From NCBI GenBank assembly GCA_902363445.1, contig CABJAB010000001.1, positions 372,001 through 436,000 of the forward strand: a stretch of DNA of 64,000 nucleotides, given 5' to 3'. This document shows, piece after piece, positions 26,990 through 37,803 of the stretch. The stretch comes from Lachnospiraceae bacterium. Lineage in GTDB: Bacteria > Bacillota > Clostridia > Lachnospirales > Lachnospiraceae. Every line of letters starts with the position of its first letter. The stretch's first letter is position 1. The position numbers and the translations under genes are program-made. The notes under the pieces were generated by a model. The model was not told the origin of the DNA. It ran no database searches and saw nothing but the letters and a program-made list of their open reading frames with translations.

Positions 26990-27508
26990 ATGTCCGAGCC
27001 ATTGACCCTATACAAATTAATGATTTTATATATGCTGAAGCAGGTGAAATTTCCTCTTGCCAACGCCCAGATCTCTGAATTCTTTCTGGACAAGGAGTAC
27101 ACCACTTACTTCACCCTCCAGCAGGCGCTGTCCGAGCTCATCGAATCTCATCTCATCAAGCTGGAATCCACCCGGAACAGCTCTCGTTATGAGATCACAA
27201 GGGAAGGAGAGGAAACTCTGTCCTTTTTCGGCAAAAAAATCTCTTCCGCCATCATTGAGGATATCGATGCCTATCTGAAAGAAAACAAGGTGCGTCTCCG
27301 CGACGAGGTGGGCCTTATTTCCGATTATTACAAATCCACTAATCAGGACTATGTGGTCCACTGCGCCATCCGTGAGGGAAAGACTCAGCTCCTGGAGGTA
27401 AATATCTCCGTGCCGGATAAAGAACAGGCAGAGCATATGTGCAGCCGCTGGAATAAAGAGAGCCAGCAGATATACTCCGCCATCATGCAGAGCCTTATGA
27501 AGGAGTGA
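26990..27508 (+). CDS. DUF4364 family winged-helix protein
   Basis: 172 residues. The N-terminal 80 residues look like a winged helix (TLYKLMILYMLKQVKFPLANAQISEFF, then a wing with SSRYEITREGEETL). The rest is the DUF4364-specific region with DYVVHCAIREG. It is frequent in Lachnospiraceae and relatives and resembles PadR/MarR-like DNA-binding folds, so a regulatory role is likely but unproven. ATG at 26990 follows AAGGAG by 8 bases. Its stop abuts the end of the convergent telA gene with no gap. Confidence 0.85.
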   Translation: MSEPLTLYKLMILYMLKQVKFPLANAQISEFFLDKEYTTYFTLQQALSELIESHLIKLESTRNSSRYEITREGEETLSFFGKKISSAIIEDIDAYLKENKVRLRDEVGLISDYYKSTNQDYVVHCAIREGKTQLLEVNISVPDKEQAEHMCSRWNKESQQIYSAIMQSLMKE

Positions 27509-28651
27509 TCACCGCTTTCCTATCTCCAGAAGCTTCGCTTTCAGTTCACTTTCCAGGCGGTTCATCTCCACCTCCGCTTCTGCCCTCTTCTGCCGGCCTT
27601 CTTCCTGAATGTGAAGCACCTCGTCCAGCGTCGAGATCAGCGTTTCGTTAGTCGAACGCAGGGTTTCCATATCTACGATTCCCCGTTCCGATTCTTTTGC
27701 CACTTCCACCGACGCCGTTTTGAGCGCCGCCGCATTTCTGCTCAGCAGTTCATTGGTCATGTCCGATACTTTCCTCTGCGCTTCAACCGCCTGTGCCGAA
27801 TGGGCCGCTCCCAAAGCCAGTACCATCTGATTCTTCCAAAGAGGGATCGTATTTACGATCGTCGACTGAATCTTCTCCACCATGACGGTATCATTGTCCT
27901 GAACCAGCCGGATCTGAGGCGCCGTCTGCATCGCGATCATCCTGGTAAGCTCCAGATCGTGGAGCTTTTTTTCAAACCGGTTGCAGCGCGCGTCCAGATC
28001 TCTGGCCGCCTGGGCGTCCTCCGGCAGACCGCTTCTCTCCGCTTTCGTCCGCAGCATCGGAAGCTCTGTTTCCCGAACGGCATACAGCTTCTTTTTTCCC
28101 GCCAGAATATACATGGACAGCTCTTTAAAATAAGTCAGGTTCAGATCATACATTTTATCCAGCATGGCCGCATCCTTCAAAAGCTGTACCTGATGGCTTT
28201 CCAGGACTTTGCAGATTTTATCCACGTTTGCCTCTGTCTTGGCATATTTCGCTTTTACAGCCGTGATTTTATTGGAGGATTTTTTAAAAAAGCCAAGGAA
28301 CCCCTTTTCTTCCTCCGCGTCGAAGCTTCTAAGCTCTGTCACGACGCCGGCCAGCAAATCTCCAATCTCGCCCAAATCTTTTGTTCTCACATTATCCAGA
28401 GCTGCTTCTGAAAAATCCGCCATCTTTTTTTGGGCGCCAGCGCCATACTGCAGCACAGCGGCAGAATCACTCAGATCGATCTGACCGGAGAAAGAGTCCA
28501 CCATCTCCTTTTCCTCTTCCGACAGGATGCTGTCATCCCATTGGGGAATCGGCGCCTCTTCCGTTTTTACAGGCATCTCCGCCTGCTCTGTTTCAAAAGG
28601 GTTAAGTGTCAGCACCGGCTCCTTCACCGGCATATCCCATTCCTTGCTCAT
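27509..28651 (-). CDS. TelA-family protein (toxic anion resistance)
   Basis: 380 residues, mostly helical and coiled-coil, matching the TelA/KlaA family (PF05816). Landmarks are QYGAGAQKKMADFSEAAL near residue 68 and the C-terminal TIPLWKNQMVLALG...AQRKVSDMTNELLS block. Homologues were named for tellurite resistance on plasmids; chromosomal copies such as B. subtilis yaaN are linked to envelope stress and antimicrobial tolerance. It overlaps the xpaC-type gene by 4 bases (ATGA), forming the conserved xpaC-telA pair. Cytoplasmic, no membrane segment. Confidence 0.9.
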   Translation of the reverse strand: MSKEWDMPVKEPVLTLNPFETEQAEMPVKTEEAPIPQWDDSILSEEEKEMVDSFSGQIDLSDSAAVLQYGAGAQKKMADFSEAALDNVRTKDLGEIGDLLAGVVTELRSFDAEEEKGFLGFFKKSSNKITAVKAKYAKTEANVDKICKVLESHQVQLLKDAAMLDKMYDLNLTYFKELSMYILAGKKKLYAVRETELPMLRTKAERSGLPEDAQAARDLDARCNRFEKKLHDLELTRMIAMQTAPQIRLVQDNDTVMVEKIQSTIVNTIPLWKNQMVLALGAAHSAQAVEAQRKVSDMTNELLSRNAAALKTASVEVAKESERGIVDMETLRSTNETLISTLDEVLHIQEEGRQKRAEAEVEMNRLESELKAKLLEIGKR

Positions 28652-29844
28652 TGTCTCTCTCCTCCTGTATCATGCCGTTTTTCAAACCCGCTTTCTGACA
28701 GCCCCTCCTGCGCCAGTATCGTCTTCAGCACGGATATATCCGTGGAAACATCCCAGGCCGTATCCTGGAACATACTGTCCAGCAGTTTTTCAAAGGCTAT
28801 ATTCAAGGTGCCCAGCGTCTCTTCGATTTCTTTCTTGGAGCTTATGATGTTGTCTCCCTGAACCGGCTGCCGGTCCAGTTCCTCATATGCCTCCAGCAGC
28901 TTCACCGTAGTAGGAAGATAATATTCCATCAATTTATGGATATCCTCCACGTTTTCCGGATGCCGCTCCACCCGGTCAAAGATCCGTTTGATGACCAGCT
29001 CCATCCTGGATATCTTCTCTGATATCTCTTCACCGGGAATGGCGTCGTTGCACCTCCGGATTCTTTCCAGATAATCCGCGCCGGCCTGGATCACCGCTTC
29101 TGTCTCTCCGGACACCTCCGGTCTGCACTCTTTCTCTTCTCTCTGGATCTCCGCCTGGTGCATAGTCTCTTTATACTGAAGGTATGTGGCGTTGTCAATG
29201 ATCAGGCATGTCTCCTGTTCATCCAGGTGCCCTTCCCGAAACCATTCTTTCTCGATCATCTTTTTAATATCCCGCGTCACATACTTTTTGCTCTTCCCTA
29301 TATATTCGGATAATTCCTTTAGCTCGCAGTACGTTCGGCCGCGCAGCCGCTCCACATACCGCCGGAACCGCTTCGCCATGGAAAGCTTGGCAGAACCGCT
29401 GCAAACCATGACCGCTCCCGCTATAAAAACCGGAAGAAGACAATAGTTCGCGATACGTATGCCGACAATGCCGCCTATGGCCAGGGTGATCATGAATAAA
29501 ACCGCCATGGCCATCGCCGTGCCAATCCCCAATATATAACCGCATACCGTGAGAGCGATGCCTCCGGCCCTGGTCCTCGCCGCAGAGTATTCTGAAAAAA
29601 GAGTACGCTTGTCCGCCGGGGTATAGGGCTTATTTCTGTCTCCTGCAGCCGTCTCCGTCGAAGACGCCTCTCTCGCCTTATTCCACTGGAAGCTGGCCTT
29701 CGATACCCCCTTTTCCACACCGTCCACAGCACTGTTAATGGCGCCTTTGATCGTCTGATTTAGTTTTCTGAAGTCCTGGGAATTTACGGCATCCTGAATG
29801 ATATTCCGGATATCGTTCCCCAAATCGCGCCATTCCTGGTTCAT
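28648..29844 (-). CDS. XpaC-like membrane protein
   Basis: 398 residues. An amphipathic N-terminal region (MNQEWRDLGNDIRNIIQDAV) is followed by a double hydrophobic hairpin (about 95-150), a short winged-helix-like segment (YVTRDIKKMIEKEWFREGHLD) and a helical C-terminus with the xpaC pattern YYLPTTVKLLEAYEEL. XpaC was named for hydrolysis of 5-bromo-4-chloroindolyl phosphate, but that activity is not considered its physiological role. ATG at 29844 follows GGAGGAG by 8 bases; a longer in-frame extension lacks support. It is translationally coupled to telA. Confidence 0.88.
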   Translation of the reverse strand: MNQEWRDLGNDIRNIIQDAVNSQDFRKLNQTIKGAINSAVDGVEKGVSKASFQWNKAREASSTETAAGDRNKPYTPADKRTLFSEYSAARTRAGGIALTVCGYILGIGTAMAMAVLFMITLAIGGIVGIRIANYCLLPVFIAGAVMVCSGSAKLSMAKRFRRYVERLRGRTYCELKELSEYIGKSKKYVTRDIKKMIEKEWFREGHLDEQETCLIIDNATYLQYKETMHQAEIQREEKECRPEVSGETEAVIQAGADYLERIRRCNDAIPGEEISEKISRMELVIKRIFDRVERHPENVEDIHKLMEYYLPTTVKLLEAYEELDRQPVQGDNIISSKKEIEETLGTLNIAFEKLLDSMFQDTAWDVSTDISVLKTILAQEGLSESGFEKRHDTGGERQ

Positions 29845-29971
29845 TGTACAGTCTCCTCCCCCGGGGGTCTTTGTCTTTCGGAAGAAATCCGGGCGGCAAA
29901 ATCCGCCCGGTCCTTCCCCACTGATGTAAATTATAGCGAAAACAAAGTCAAAATGCAATGGAAACTGTCTG

Positions 29972-30682
29972 TCAATACGCAAACAGAGCTCCGTACCCCT
30001 TTATCTCCGCTTTTACGTCCATGGATTTCAGCGCCGCCCATAAGCTGGCCTGATTACTCGAGATCACCGGTATCCCCAGATCCTTTTCCAGGTCCTCCAG
30101 CACTTCTATGGTCCTGAAATTGGTGCAGCTGATAAACAAAATTTCCGTATTTTCCCTCACCGCGCCTTTTGCCAAACGGAACGCCCGTTCTGGCGTCTGG
30201 CTGCGGATATCCGCCCCCTGGTCATATCCCAGATGCGCGCCTCCGGTCATGCAGAATCCCTGTCTGGCAAAAAATTCATGCTCTATGGCGCTCACCTCAT
30301 CGTTATAAGGATTCACCACCGTCAAATTCTTTTTGCCGAAAATCCTCAGGGCATCCAGCACCGCTCCGGTGGTCGTGATGCTTTTACAATGAGCTTCCTC
30401 TGCTATCTGTTTCTGCAGTGCTCTTTCCCACTCCGGCCCATTTACAAAGCTTCCGCTGGTACATCCATAAATGACCACATCCATATCCGCCGAGCCGAGA
30501 AGGCCGGCACAGCGCTCCACGTCCTCGTCCTGCCGTTTTAAATCCTCCGTGCTGCATCCCATAGCAAACATACGGCTGCAGTGGATACTGACCCCTTCTG
30601 GCGCCATCTTCCACAGCTCCGGTTCCATCGTCGTGTTCGCCGACGGAATGATGATCCCTATTTTACCGCGCCAACCATACAT
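29972..30682 (-). CDS. maleate isomerase / Asp-Glu racemase superfamily enzyme
   Basis: 236 residues with the two-lobed racemase fold. Both active-site cysteines are present: Cys74 in IYGCTSGSF and the second in FISCTNFRT. This is the pattern of maleate cis-trans isomerases and aspartate racemases rather than arylmalonate decarboxylases, which keep only one. The SANTTMEPEL motif near the N-terminus fits maleate isomerase-type carboxylate binding. ATG at 30682 follows GGGAGG. A single gene behind an AT-rich inverted repeat; no nicotinate or maleate pathway genes are nearby. Confidence 0.85.
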   Translation of the reverse strand: MYGWRGKIGIIIPSANTTMEPELWKMAPEGVSIHCSRMFAMGCSTEDLKRQDEDVERCAGLLGSADMDVVIYGCTSGSFVNGPEWERALQKQIAEEAHCKSITTTGAVLDALRIFGKKNLTVVNPYNDEVSAIEHEFFARQGFCMTGGAHLGYDQGADIRSQTPERAFRLAKGAVRENTEILFISCTNFRTIEVLEDLEKDLGIPVISSNQASLWAALKSMDVKAEIKGYGALFAY

Positions 30683-30739
30683 AATCCTACCTCCCATCTC
30701 AAAACTCTACCATAGTGCGCTTTCTGTCCGGAGATCTTT

Positions 30740-30770
30740 TATTTTATAGGACGCACATTCCTATAAAATA
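30740..30770. promoter_or_regulatory. 11-bp perfect inverted repeat upstream of the isomerase
   Basis: TATTTTATAGG (30740-30750) and CCTATAAAATA (30760-30770) with a 9-base centre, between the ysxC terminator and the isomerase start. It could be an operator or a second hairpin of the terminator. Confidence 0.5.
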
Positions 30771-30802
30771 AAAAAAGCCCGACGTTAACACGCCCGGCTT
30801 TT
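30770..30802 (-). terminator. intrinsic terminator after ysxC
   Basis: Minus-strand AAAAGCC (30796-30802) pairs with GGCTTTT (30773-30779), and the U-run extends to seven bases (30770-30776). It begins 3 bases after the ysxC stop. Confidence 0.75.
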
Positions 30803-30804
30803 CT

Positions 30805-31422
30805 TTAATCCGTTTGAACTGCTTTGTCCGGATCGTCTCCTGAGGTCAGCTGTTCAATCAAATCCCATATTTCATCACGTCCCTGTTTCGTCTCAGCCGA
30901 AAACGGTATCACCGTGACCTGACTTCCAATCCCAAGGCCGCTCCGCACAAGCTTCAGCTGCTTTTGCAGCTGGCTGCGTTTTATCTTATCCAGCTTTGTA
31001 GCGATCACCACCGGTTCATAGCCGTTATGCACGATCCAATCGTACATCTGCCTGTCATTGGCAGAGGGCTCGTGGCGGATATCCACCAGCAGGAACACAC
31101 ATTTGAGCTGGCGGGATTTCTTCAGATAGTTCTCTATCATCCTGCCCCATTTTTCTTTCTCAGCCAGCGAAACCTTTGCAAACCCGTACCCGGGAAGGTC
31201 CACATAATAGAGGGCCTCGTTGATATTATAGAAATTAATGGTCTGGGTTTTCCCCGGCTGCGCCGAAATACGGGCATATGACTTCCGGTTCATAAGCGCA
31301 TTGATCAAAGAGGATTTTCCCACATTCGACTTGCCCGCAAAAGCAATCTCTGGCTTATCGTTCTCCGGAAGTCTGCTGGTGACGCCGCAGACCGTTTCCA
31401 GATTTACAGTCTTTATAATCAT
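30805..31422 (-). CDS. ysxC: ribosome biogenesis GTPase YsxC/EngB
   Basis: 205-residue GTPase needed for late assembly of the 50S subunit. G1 is GKSNVGKSS, G3 is DLPGYGFA, and G4 is TKLDK. Length matches the family at about 195-210. ATG at 31422 follows AAAAGGAGGG by 5-6 bases; codons upstream belong to the lon-ysxC gap. It follows lon by 55 bases, the common lon-ysxC arrangement of Firmicutes, and ends in an intrinsic terminator that closes the proteostasis block. Confidence 0.96.
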   Translation of the reverse strand: MIIKTVNLETVCGVTSRLPENDKPEIAFAGKSNVGKSSLINALMNRKSYARISAQPGKTQTINFYNINEALYYVDLPGYGFAKVSLAEKEKWGRMIENYLKKSRQLKCVFLLVDIRHEPSANDRQMYDWIVHNGYEPVVIATKLDKIKRSQLQKQLKLVRSGLGIGSQVTVIPFSAETKQGRDEIWDLIEQLTSGDDPDKAVQTD

Positions 31423-31477
31423 CCGGTCCCTCCTTTTAAAAGCGGACTGGCCGGCTGACCTGCCCGGCTCGGGCATA

Positions 31478-33778
31478 TCAGACCAGCGCTTCTTTCAGTA
31501 CCTCATCCATGGAACCTACAAATTTAATATCCATGCCGTCCAGGATCTCATTGGAAAGCTCCTGCACATGAGGCTTATTGTTTCCCGGCACCAGAACTGT
31601 GTGGATATCCGCCATCTTCGCCGCGAGGAGTTTTTCCTTCAGCCCGCCGATGGGTAATACACGGCCCCGCAGCGTGATCTCTCCTGTCATGGCCAGATCC
31701 GCTTTCACCTTTTTATTGGTGACTGCCGACAGCATGGCCGTAGCCATTGTGATCCCGGCCGAGGGTCCGTCCTTTGGAACGGCTCCTTCCGGGATATGTA
31801 CATGGATGTCATTCTTTTCGTAAACGGCGCTGTCCACCTGATAAGCGGCGCTCACAGAGCGGACATAGCTCAGAGCCGCTTCTGCCGATTCCTTCATCAC
31901 ATCGCCCATCTGTCCGGTCAGCTGAAGTTTTCCGCTCCCCGGCATCAGATTTACTTCTACCTCCAGGGTATCGCCTCCCACGCTGGTCCATGCCAGACCG
32001 CGGACAATACCCACCGCGTCCTCTTCATTGGCCGTTTCAAACCGCACAAGCTCTTTGCCCAGATATTTTTCCAGGTTCCCCTCGGTGATCTTCACCTGTT
32101 TTTTCTTTCCGTCGAGGAGCTCTTTTGCCGCTTTCCGGCAAAGCTCTCCAATCTTCCGCTCCAACTCGCGGACCCCGGCTTCTCTTGTGTAATTATGGAT
32201 GATCTTCCGGACTGCCTTAGCCGAAACAGAAAACTGATCCGCCATAAGGCCGTTTTTCTTCATCTGCTTTACCACCAGATATTTGTCCGCTATGTGATAT
32301 TTTTCGTTCTCCGTGTAGCTGCTTACCTCTATGATCTCCATTCTGTCGAGAAGAGGCCTGGGAATGGTCTGGGTCGTATTGGCCGTCGCGATAAAAAGCA
32401 CGTTTGACAGGTCAAGGGGAAGCTCGATATAGTGATCCCGGAACGTATCGTTCTGCGCGCTGTCCAATATCTCCAGAAGCGCCGATGCCGGGTCGCCTTT
32501 ATAATCGCTGCCCACCTTGTCCACCTCATCCAGAAGCATCAGCGGGTTGGAAGTGCCGGCCTGCTTCAAAGCGGCCGCCACTCGTCCGGGCATGGCGCCT
32601 ACATACGTCCTCCTGTGGCCGCGTATCTCAGCTTCATCCCGGATGCCTCCCAGACAGATCCGGACATATTTCTTCCCCAGCGCTCTGGCAACGGATCTGG
32701 CAATGGAAGTCTTTCCCGTGCCGGGCGGGCCCACAAGACAGATAATGGGGCTATCTCCCTTCCCTGTGAGAGAACGGACCGCCAGAAACTCCATGACCCT
32801 TTCCTTCACCTTTTCCAGGCCGTAGTGATCCTCTTCCAGTATCTTCTCCGCCCGCGTCAAATCCTTGTTGTCTCTGGACATTCTGCTCCAGGGAAGCTCC
32901 AGCAGAGTTTCAATATAATTCCTGCTCACGTACGCTTCCTGGCTGCCCATAGGCATGGTCTTATACCGGCCGATCTCCTTGGAGACTCTCTCCTTCACTT
33001 CTTTTCCTGCTTTTAATTTCTCCAGCTGCATTTCAAACTGCTCCGCATCGGCCTGGATCGTGTCCTCTCCAAGCTCCTCCTTGATCAGCTTCATCTGCTC
33101 CCGGAGTATATATTCCTTCTGATTTTTGTCTATCCGTTCCTTGACCTTTTCCTGGAATTCCTGCTTGATCCGGCTGATTTCCACTTCCGTACCCAGAATC
33201 TGTTCGACCAGGACATACCGCTCCGGCAGAGAAGTAGTCTCGATCAGCTGCTGCTTGTTCTCCATGCTGAACGGAATATTGATGGAAATCTCATCCAGGA
33301 GCTCTTCCAGGGTCCTGGACTCCAAAAGCATCGCGGCGACATCTTTGCTGAGGGCAGGGTTCACCGCCGCATAACTCTCCACATGCTCCTTAAGGATTCT
33401 GCACATAGCTTCCTTTGTTACGTCATCCGCTTCCAAAAACGGTTCCGGAGGACATACTTCCACATCCGCCTCCAGGTATCCTTCCTCCGCCTCCAAAGCG
33501 TTCAGCTGCGCCCGCTCCAGCCCTTCGACCAGCACGCGCACCATCCCTCCGGGCAGCTTGAGTATCTGTTTGATCGTCCCAATGGTGCCGATGGAATAAA
33601 GCTCCTCTTTTCCGGGGTCCTCATCCTGTACGGATTTCTGCGCCACAAGAAAAATCTTCTGGTCGCCCACCATCGCCTTTTCCAACGCAAGAATAGACTT
33701 TCTCCTGCTGACATCAAAATGAACCACCATTTTCGGCAGTACGCATAAGCCGCGCAATGCAATTGCAGGTATTGTCAT
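31478..33778 (-). CDS. lon: ATP-dependent protease Lon (LonA type)
   Basis: 766 residues. N-terminal substrate-binding LON domain (about 1-200), coiled coil, AAA+ motor with Walker [10 protein letters not shown] near residue 345, and C-terminal Ser-Lys protease domain with the catalytic serine in [13 protein letters not shown] and the lysine in [10 protein letters not shown]. It degrades misfolded and regulatory proteins in the cytoplasm. It lacks membrane helices, which separates it from LonB. AAAGGAGG precedes the ATG. Length is at the short end of LonA (770-810), through a trimmed N-terminus starting [10 protein letters not shown]. Confidence 0.97.
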   Translation of the reverse strand: MTIPAIALRGLCVLPKMVVHFDVSRRKSILALEKAMVGDQKIFLVAQKSVQDEDPGKEELYSIGTIGTIKQILKLPGGMVRVLVEGLERAQLNALEAEEGYLEADVEVCPPEPFLEADDVTKEAMCRILKEHVESYAAVNPALSKDVAAMLLESRTLEELLDEISINIPFSMENKQQLIETTSLPERYVLVEQILGTEVEISRIKQEFQEKVKERIDKNQKEYILREQMKLIKEELGEDTIQADAEQFEMQLEKLKAGKEVKERVSKEIGRYKTMPMGSQEAYVSRNYIETLLELPWSRMSRDNKDLTRAEKILEEDHYGLEKVKERVMEFLAVRSLTGKGDSPIICLVGPPGTGKTSIARSVARALGKKYVRICLGGIRDEAEIRGHRRTYVGAMPGRVAAALKQAGTSNPLMLLDEVDKVGSDYKGDPASALLEILDSAQNDTFRDHYIELPLDLSNVLFIATANTTQTIPRPLLDRMEIIEVSSYTENEKYHIADKYLVVKQMKKNGLMADQFSVSAKAVRKIIHNYTREAGVRELERKIGELCRKAAKELLDGKKKQVKITEGNLEKYLGKELVRFETANEEDAVGIVRGLAWTSVGGDTLEVEVNLMPGSGKLQLTGQMGDVMKESAEAALSYVRSVSAAYQVDSAVYEKNDIHVHIPEGAVPKDGPSAGITMATAMLSAVTNKKVKADLAMTGEITLRGRVLPIGGLKEKLLAAKMADIHTVLVPGNNKPHVQELSNEILDGMDIKFVGSMDEVLKEALV

Positions 33779-33862
33779 GTTCTTTCCTCCTTTTGCCTAT
33801 CAGCCGCCCCTCTGGGGTCCAGCTTTAAATGGGGCGCTGCAGAATACTGCGGCCCCCCATCC

Positions 33863-35122
33863 TCAGGCTGTTTCGCCTTTTCGTGTCTTCACTTCCGTGT
33901 CCCGGTAAGTAAGCTCCGGCTTACTCTCGCCTTCCACCACTTCTTTCGTGATCAGGCACCGGCCAATATTTTCATCGGACGGAATCTCATACATGATATC
34001 TGTCATTACCTTTTCCATGATCGCACGCAGGCCTCTGGCGCCAATCTTGCGCTCCACCGCCTGATCCGCGATCGTCTCCAGCGCGTCCCTGGAAAATTCC
34101 AGCTCCACGCCGTCCAGATCAAACAGGCGTTTATACTGCTTGACTATGGCGTTCTTAGGCTCCGTCAAGATACGGATCAGAGCATCCCGGTCCAAAAGCT
34201 CCAGAGACTCCACCATCGGCACACGGCCGATGAATTCCGGAATCAGGCCGAATTTTATCAAGTCCTGAGGCATCACCTGAGCCAGAAGCTCGCTGATGTC
34301 TCTCTTATTTTTGTCTTTCAGGTCTGCCTCAAACCCAATGGATCCGGCTCCAAGCCTATTTTCAATAATCTGCTCCAAGCCGTCAAAGGCCCCTCCGCAG
34401 ATAAACAGGATATTGGCAGTATCGATCTGGTACATCTCCTGATGGGGATGCTTCCTGCCTCCCTGGGGAGGAACACTGGCCGTAGTACCCTCCAGGATCT
34501 TTAAGAGCGCCTGCTGGACGCCTTCGCCGGATACGTCCCTCGTGATCGACACATTTTCTGATTTCTTGGTGATCTTATCTATTTCATCAATATAAATGAT
34601 TCCGTATTCTGCCCTGTTGATGTCAAAGTCAGCAGCCTGAATGATCTTCAGCAGGATATTCTCCACATCTTCGCCCACATACCCGGCCTCAGTGAGAGCC
34701 GTGGCATCCGCGATCGCAAAAGGTACATTGAGAATCCTGGCCAATGTCTGTGCCAGAAACGTCTTTCCGGAGCCGGTGGGGCCGAGAAGCAGGATATTGC
34801 TTTTCTGTACCTCCACATCCGAATCCGACGGCGCCGTGATCCTTTTATAGTGATTGTATACCGCTACGGAAAGCACCTTTTTCGCCCGATCCTGTCCGAT
34901 CACATATTCGTCCAGAAACTCTTTGATCTCCTTCGGCTTTAAAAGGTTAATGCCCTCCAGCTGCTCCACCGCGTCACTTGCCGTCTCTTCTTCAATAAGC
35001 TCCGCGCAAAGCTCCACGCACTCGTCGCAGATGTAGACATCTTTCCCGCCTGCAATCAGCTTCTTCACTTGTTCCTGGGTCTTTCCGCAGAAAGAGCAGC
35101 GAACATCAAATTTTCCTGCCAT
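33863..35122 (-). CDS. clpX: ClpX unfoldase
   Basis: 419-residue AAA+ unfoldase that feeds substrates to ClpP. The N-terminal zinc-binding domain has CSFCGKTQ and ICDECVELC. Walker A is GPTGSGKT, Walker B is IIYIDEIDK, and the ClpP-docking IGF loop appears as GSIGFEA near residue 270. The Zn domain and the C-terminal small domain are complete. It starts 4 bases after the clpP stop, so the two genes form one transcription unit with tig upstream. Confidence 0.97.
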   Translation of the reverse strand: MAGKFDVRCSFCGKTQEQVKKLIAGGKDVYICDECVELCAELIEEETASDAVEQLEGINLLKPKEIKEFLDEYVIGQDRAKKVLSVAVYNHYKRITAPSDSDVEVQKSNILLLGPTGSGKTFLAQTLARILNVPFAIADATALTEAGYVGEDVENILLKIIQAADFDINRAEYGIIYIDEIDKITKKSENVSITRDVSGEGVQQALLKILEGTTASVPPQGGRKHPHQEMYQIDTANILFICGGAFDGLEQIIENRLGAGSIGFEADLKDKNKRDISELLAQVMPQDLIKFGLIPEFIGRVPMVESLELLDRDALIRILTEPKNAIVKQYKRLFDLDGVELEFSRDALETIADQAVERKIGARGLRAIMEKVMTDIMYEIPSDENIGRCLITKEVVEGESKPELTYRDTEVKTRKGETA

Positions 35123-35126
35123 CCGT

Positions 35127-35714
35127 TTACCTCTGACGACTTTCGATTACTTGGTCAATGATGCCATATTCCTTGGCTTCTGCCGCACTCATATAATGGT
35201 CGCGTTCGGTATCCACTTCAATCACATCCAGCGGCTGTCCTGTATTCTCCGCCAGCAGCTGGTTCAGCTTCTTCCGGGTTTCGATGATCTTGTCAGCCAC
35301 AATCTTTATGTCGGTAGCCTGACCCTGAGCGCCGCCGGAAGGCTGGTGGATCATGATCTCCGCGTTGGGAAGCGCCATACGTTTCCCTTTAGTTCCCCCT
35401 GCCAGAAGGAACGCGCCCATGCTGGCCGCCATTCCGATGCAGATGGTGGATACGTCGCATTTAATATAATGCATGGTATCGTAGATTGCCATACCTGCTG
35501 TCACGACTCCGCCGGGGCTGTTGATGTACAGCTGGATATCCTTTCCGGGATCTTCGGATTCCAGGAATAAAAGCTGGGCCACCACCAGGCTGGCCGTAGC
35601 CTCATTTACCTCTTCTCCCAAAAAAATGATCCTGTCCTTAAGCAGCCTGGAATATATGTCGTAGGAGCGCTCCCCCCTGCTGGTTGATTCAATGACGTAA
35701 GGTACTAAACTCAT
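35127..35714 (-). CDS. clpP: ClpP protease subunit
   Basis: 195-residue serine protease subunit. Catalytic Ser in GMAASMGAF (about residue 98), His in MIHQPSGG and Asp in TERDHYMS complete the triad. It assembles into a 14-mer barrel with ClpX or ClpC as motor. The N-terminus [27 protein letters not shown] is standard for the family. It lies 22 bases downstream of tig and 4 bases upstream of clpX. Confidence 0.98.
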   Translation of the reverse strand: MSLVPYVIESTSRGERSYDIYSRLLKDRIIFLGEEVNEATASLVVAQLLFLESEDPGKDIQLYINSPGGVVTAGMAIYDTMHYIKCDVSTICIGMAASMGAFLLAGGTKGKRMALPNAEIMIHQPSGGAQGQATDIKIVADKIIETRKKLNQLLAENTGQPLDVIEVDTERDHYMSAAEAKEYGIIDQVIESRQR

Positions 35715-35736
35715 TCTGATGCCTCCTGTCTTAATT

Positions 35737-37023
35737 TTAGGCTTCTTTCGCTTCCGCCACCAGCAGATCGACCGCCTTCTGCACCGCCAGGTCTGTCTTC
35801 ATCTGCTCCGCTTCCGCGTCTCCTAAATATTTCTTGAGCTGGTCTGCTTCCATCTTGTAAGCCTTGGCCATCTCTTCAATTTCTTTGTCAAGTTCTTCTT
35901 CTGATATCTGGATATTCTCAGCCTTAGCAACTGCCTCCAGGGTCAGTCTGACCTGGATTCTCTTCTTGGCCTGCTCCATCATCTGCTCTTCCATTTTTTC
36001 TCTCGTGGTGCCGGTGAACTGCATATACTGCTCCATGGTAAGGCCCTGGCCCTGCATTCTCTGAGCAAATTCATTCACCATATTGGAAGCCTGGGTCTTT
36101 ACCATAGCCTCGGGGATATCCATGGACGCGTTTTCAACGGCCTTATTTACAGCCTCGTCCTCTTTCTTCCTCTTGGCCTCCGCTTCCTTCTGCTCTCTTA
36201 ATTTGTCTGCCACTTCCTTCTTATATTCCTCCAGCGTGTCAAATTCGGATACTTCGCTGGCGAATTCGTCATCAATCTCAGGCAGCTCTTTCGCTTTCAG
36301 CTCTTTGACTGTCACTTTGAACATGGCATCTTTGCCTTCCAGCTCTTTTGCCTGATAAGGAGTGGGGAACGTAACGTTCACTTCTACCTCTTCCCCTACG
36401 TTTTTGCCGATCAGCTGCTCTTCAAAACCGGGAATAAACTGTCCGGAGCCGATCACCAGAGGAAAATCCTCTCCCTTTCCGCCTTCAAACGGCGCGCCGT
36501 CGCAGAAGCCTTCGAAATCGATGACAGCGGTGTCATCCTTTTCAACGGGCCTTCCCTCTACCGTCACCATAGCGGCGTTCTTATCCTGCTCCTTCTTGAT
36601 TTCTTCCATTACCTCGTCATCTGTGACGATGATCTCCTGTCTTTCCACTTCCAGGCCCTTATACTCGCCAAGAGTTACTTCCGGCTTCACAGCCACAGAA
36701 GCAGTAAAGATCATGGGTTTTCCGGCCTCAATTTGGGTAACGTCAATCTCAGGCTGGGATACGACCTCCAGCCCGCTCTCTTCCACGGCCTTCTCATAAG
36801 CTCCGGGAAGCAGCATATTTACGGCATCTTCATAGAAGACGCCGACGCCATACATCTTCTCGATCATTTTCTGAGGCACTTTGCCTTTCCGGAAACCGGG
36901 GACATTAAACCTGTTTTTATTTTTCTGGTATGCGCCCTGAATCGCCTTTGCGACTTCCTCAGCCGGTACTTCGATTGTCAGCTTTGCCATGTTTTTTTCC
37001 AAATTCTCTACCTGTACACTCAT
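35737..37023 (-). CDS. tig: trigger factor
   Basis: 428-residue ribosome-bound chaperone. The N-terminal ribosome-binding domain has GFRKGKVP (the signature loop docking at L23). The FKBP-like peptidyl-prolyl isomerase domain covers about 150-245 with [13 protein letters not shown]. The C-terminal helical chaperone arms are rich in Glu/Lys. First gene of the tig-clpP-clpX unit. AAGGAGG precedes the ATG, and an extended -10 promoter sits about 65 bases upstream. Confidence 0.97.
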   Translation of the reverse strand: MSVQVENLEKNMAKLTIEVPAEEVAKAIQGAYQKNKNRFNVPGFRKGKVPQKMIEKMYGVGVFYEDAVNMLLPGAYEKAVEESGLEVVSQPEIDVTQIEAGKPMIFTASVAVKPEVTLGEYKGLEVERQEIIVTDDEVMEEIKKEQDKNAAMVTVEGRPVEKDDTAVIDFEGFCDGAPFEGGKGEDFPLVIGSGQFIPGFEEQLIGKNVGEEVEVNVTFPTPYQAKELEGKDAMFKVTVKELKAKELPEIDDEFASEVSEFDTLEEYKKEVADKLREQKEAEAKRKKEDEAVNKAVENASMDIPEAMVKTQASNMVNEFAQRMQGQGLTMEQYMQFTGTTREKMEEQMMEQAKKRIQVRLTLEAVAKAENIQISEEELDKEIEEMAKAYKMEADQLKKYLGDAEAEQMKTDLAVQKAVDLLVAEAKEA

Positions 37024-37088
37024 TGTTCGTGTATTCCTCCTTAAATATATATAACGTATTACATTTTCTCACAGTCTAGCAATTTACC

Positions 37089-37096
37089 ATTATAGC
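37089..37096 (-). promoter_or_regulatory. extended -10 promoter of tig
   Basis: Minus-strand TGC-TATAAT (TG one base before the -10 hexamer at 37089-37094). No good -35 box is visible at normal distance. It fits a TGn-type SigA promoter. Confidence 0.55.
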
Positions 37097-37192
37097 ATAG
37101 AAGTTTTTTAATTACCAGCAGAAATTTCGATTTTCGGCAACTCTCGGCTGTGGGGCCGGTATCTTCCTCCGCGTACAGGTATTCTTCCTATT

Positions 37193-37741
37193 TTATGGAT
37201 GCTGGATCTCTTTTTTCACCCTTTCCGAGGTTTCCTCGTCCACAAGGATCTTAAGGAGCTCAAGGCCTTCATCGATGGCAAAGCCGAGTCCGCGTCCCGT
37301 CACCACATTTCCGTCCCGGACCACACCGTCTTCCACATGCTCTGCCCCCAAAAGCTTGTCCTCCCATCCGGGATAGCAGGCCGCCTTTTTTCCTTCCAGA
37401 CAGTGGTATTTCCCCAGTACACTGGGCGCCGCGCAGATGGCGGCAAGCAGCTTGCCCTCTCTGTGAAACTTCTGGAGCAGCTCCCCAAGCTCCGCATGCT
37501 CGGTCAAATTCGCCGTACCCGGCATCCCTCCCGGAAGGAAGACCGCGTCACACACATCACATTCTTCTGACGACCACATACTGTCGGCTTTCACGGTGAT
37601 ATCATGGGACCCTGTCACTTCAAGTTCTCCGCCCATGGAAGCTGTCTCTACTTCCACTCCGCCCCGCTTCAGAATATCCACAACGGCAAGGCATTCCACC
37701 TCTTCCATTCCAGGAGCCATACAAACATAAACTTTACTCAT
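37193..37741 (-). CDS. DJ-1/PfpI family protein
   Basis: 182 residues, flavodoxin-like fold. The nucleophile elbow cysteine is in LLAAICAAPSVLG (about residue 100), with the family Glu in GMEEVECL near the N-terminus. Close relatives are annotated as YajL/ThiJ-like deglycases or chaperones acting on glyoxal-modified protein or nucleotides. ATG follows AAGGAGG. A TGA-TATAAT extended -10 (37784-37792) lies upstream. It is divergent from the CYTH gene. Confidence 0.88.
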   Translation of the reverse strand: MSKVYVCMAPGMEEVECLAVVDILKRGGVEVETASMGGELEVTGSHDITVKADSMWSSEECDVCDAVFLPGGMPGTANLTEHAELGELLQKFHREGKLLAAICAAPSVLGKYHCLEGKKAACYPGWEDKLLGAEHVEDGVVRDGNVVTGRGLGFAIDEGLELLKILVDEETSERVKKEIQHP

Positions 37742-37803
37742 GATAGACCTCCTTTTTCTATTCCACTCACACTGACTGCATCTATTATATCACACTACCC
37801 CTC

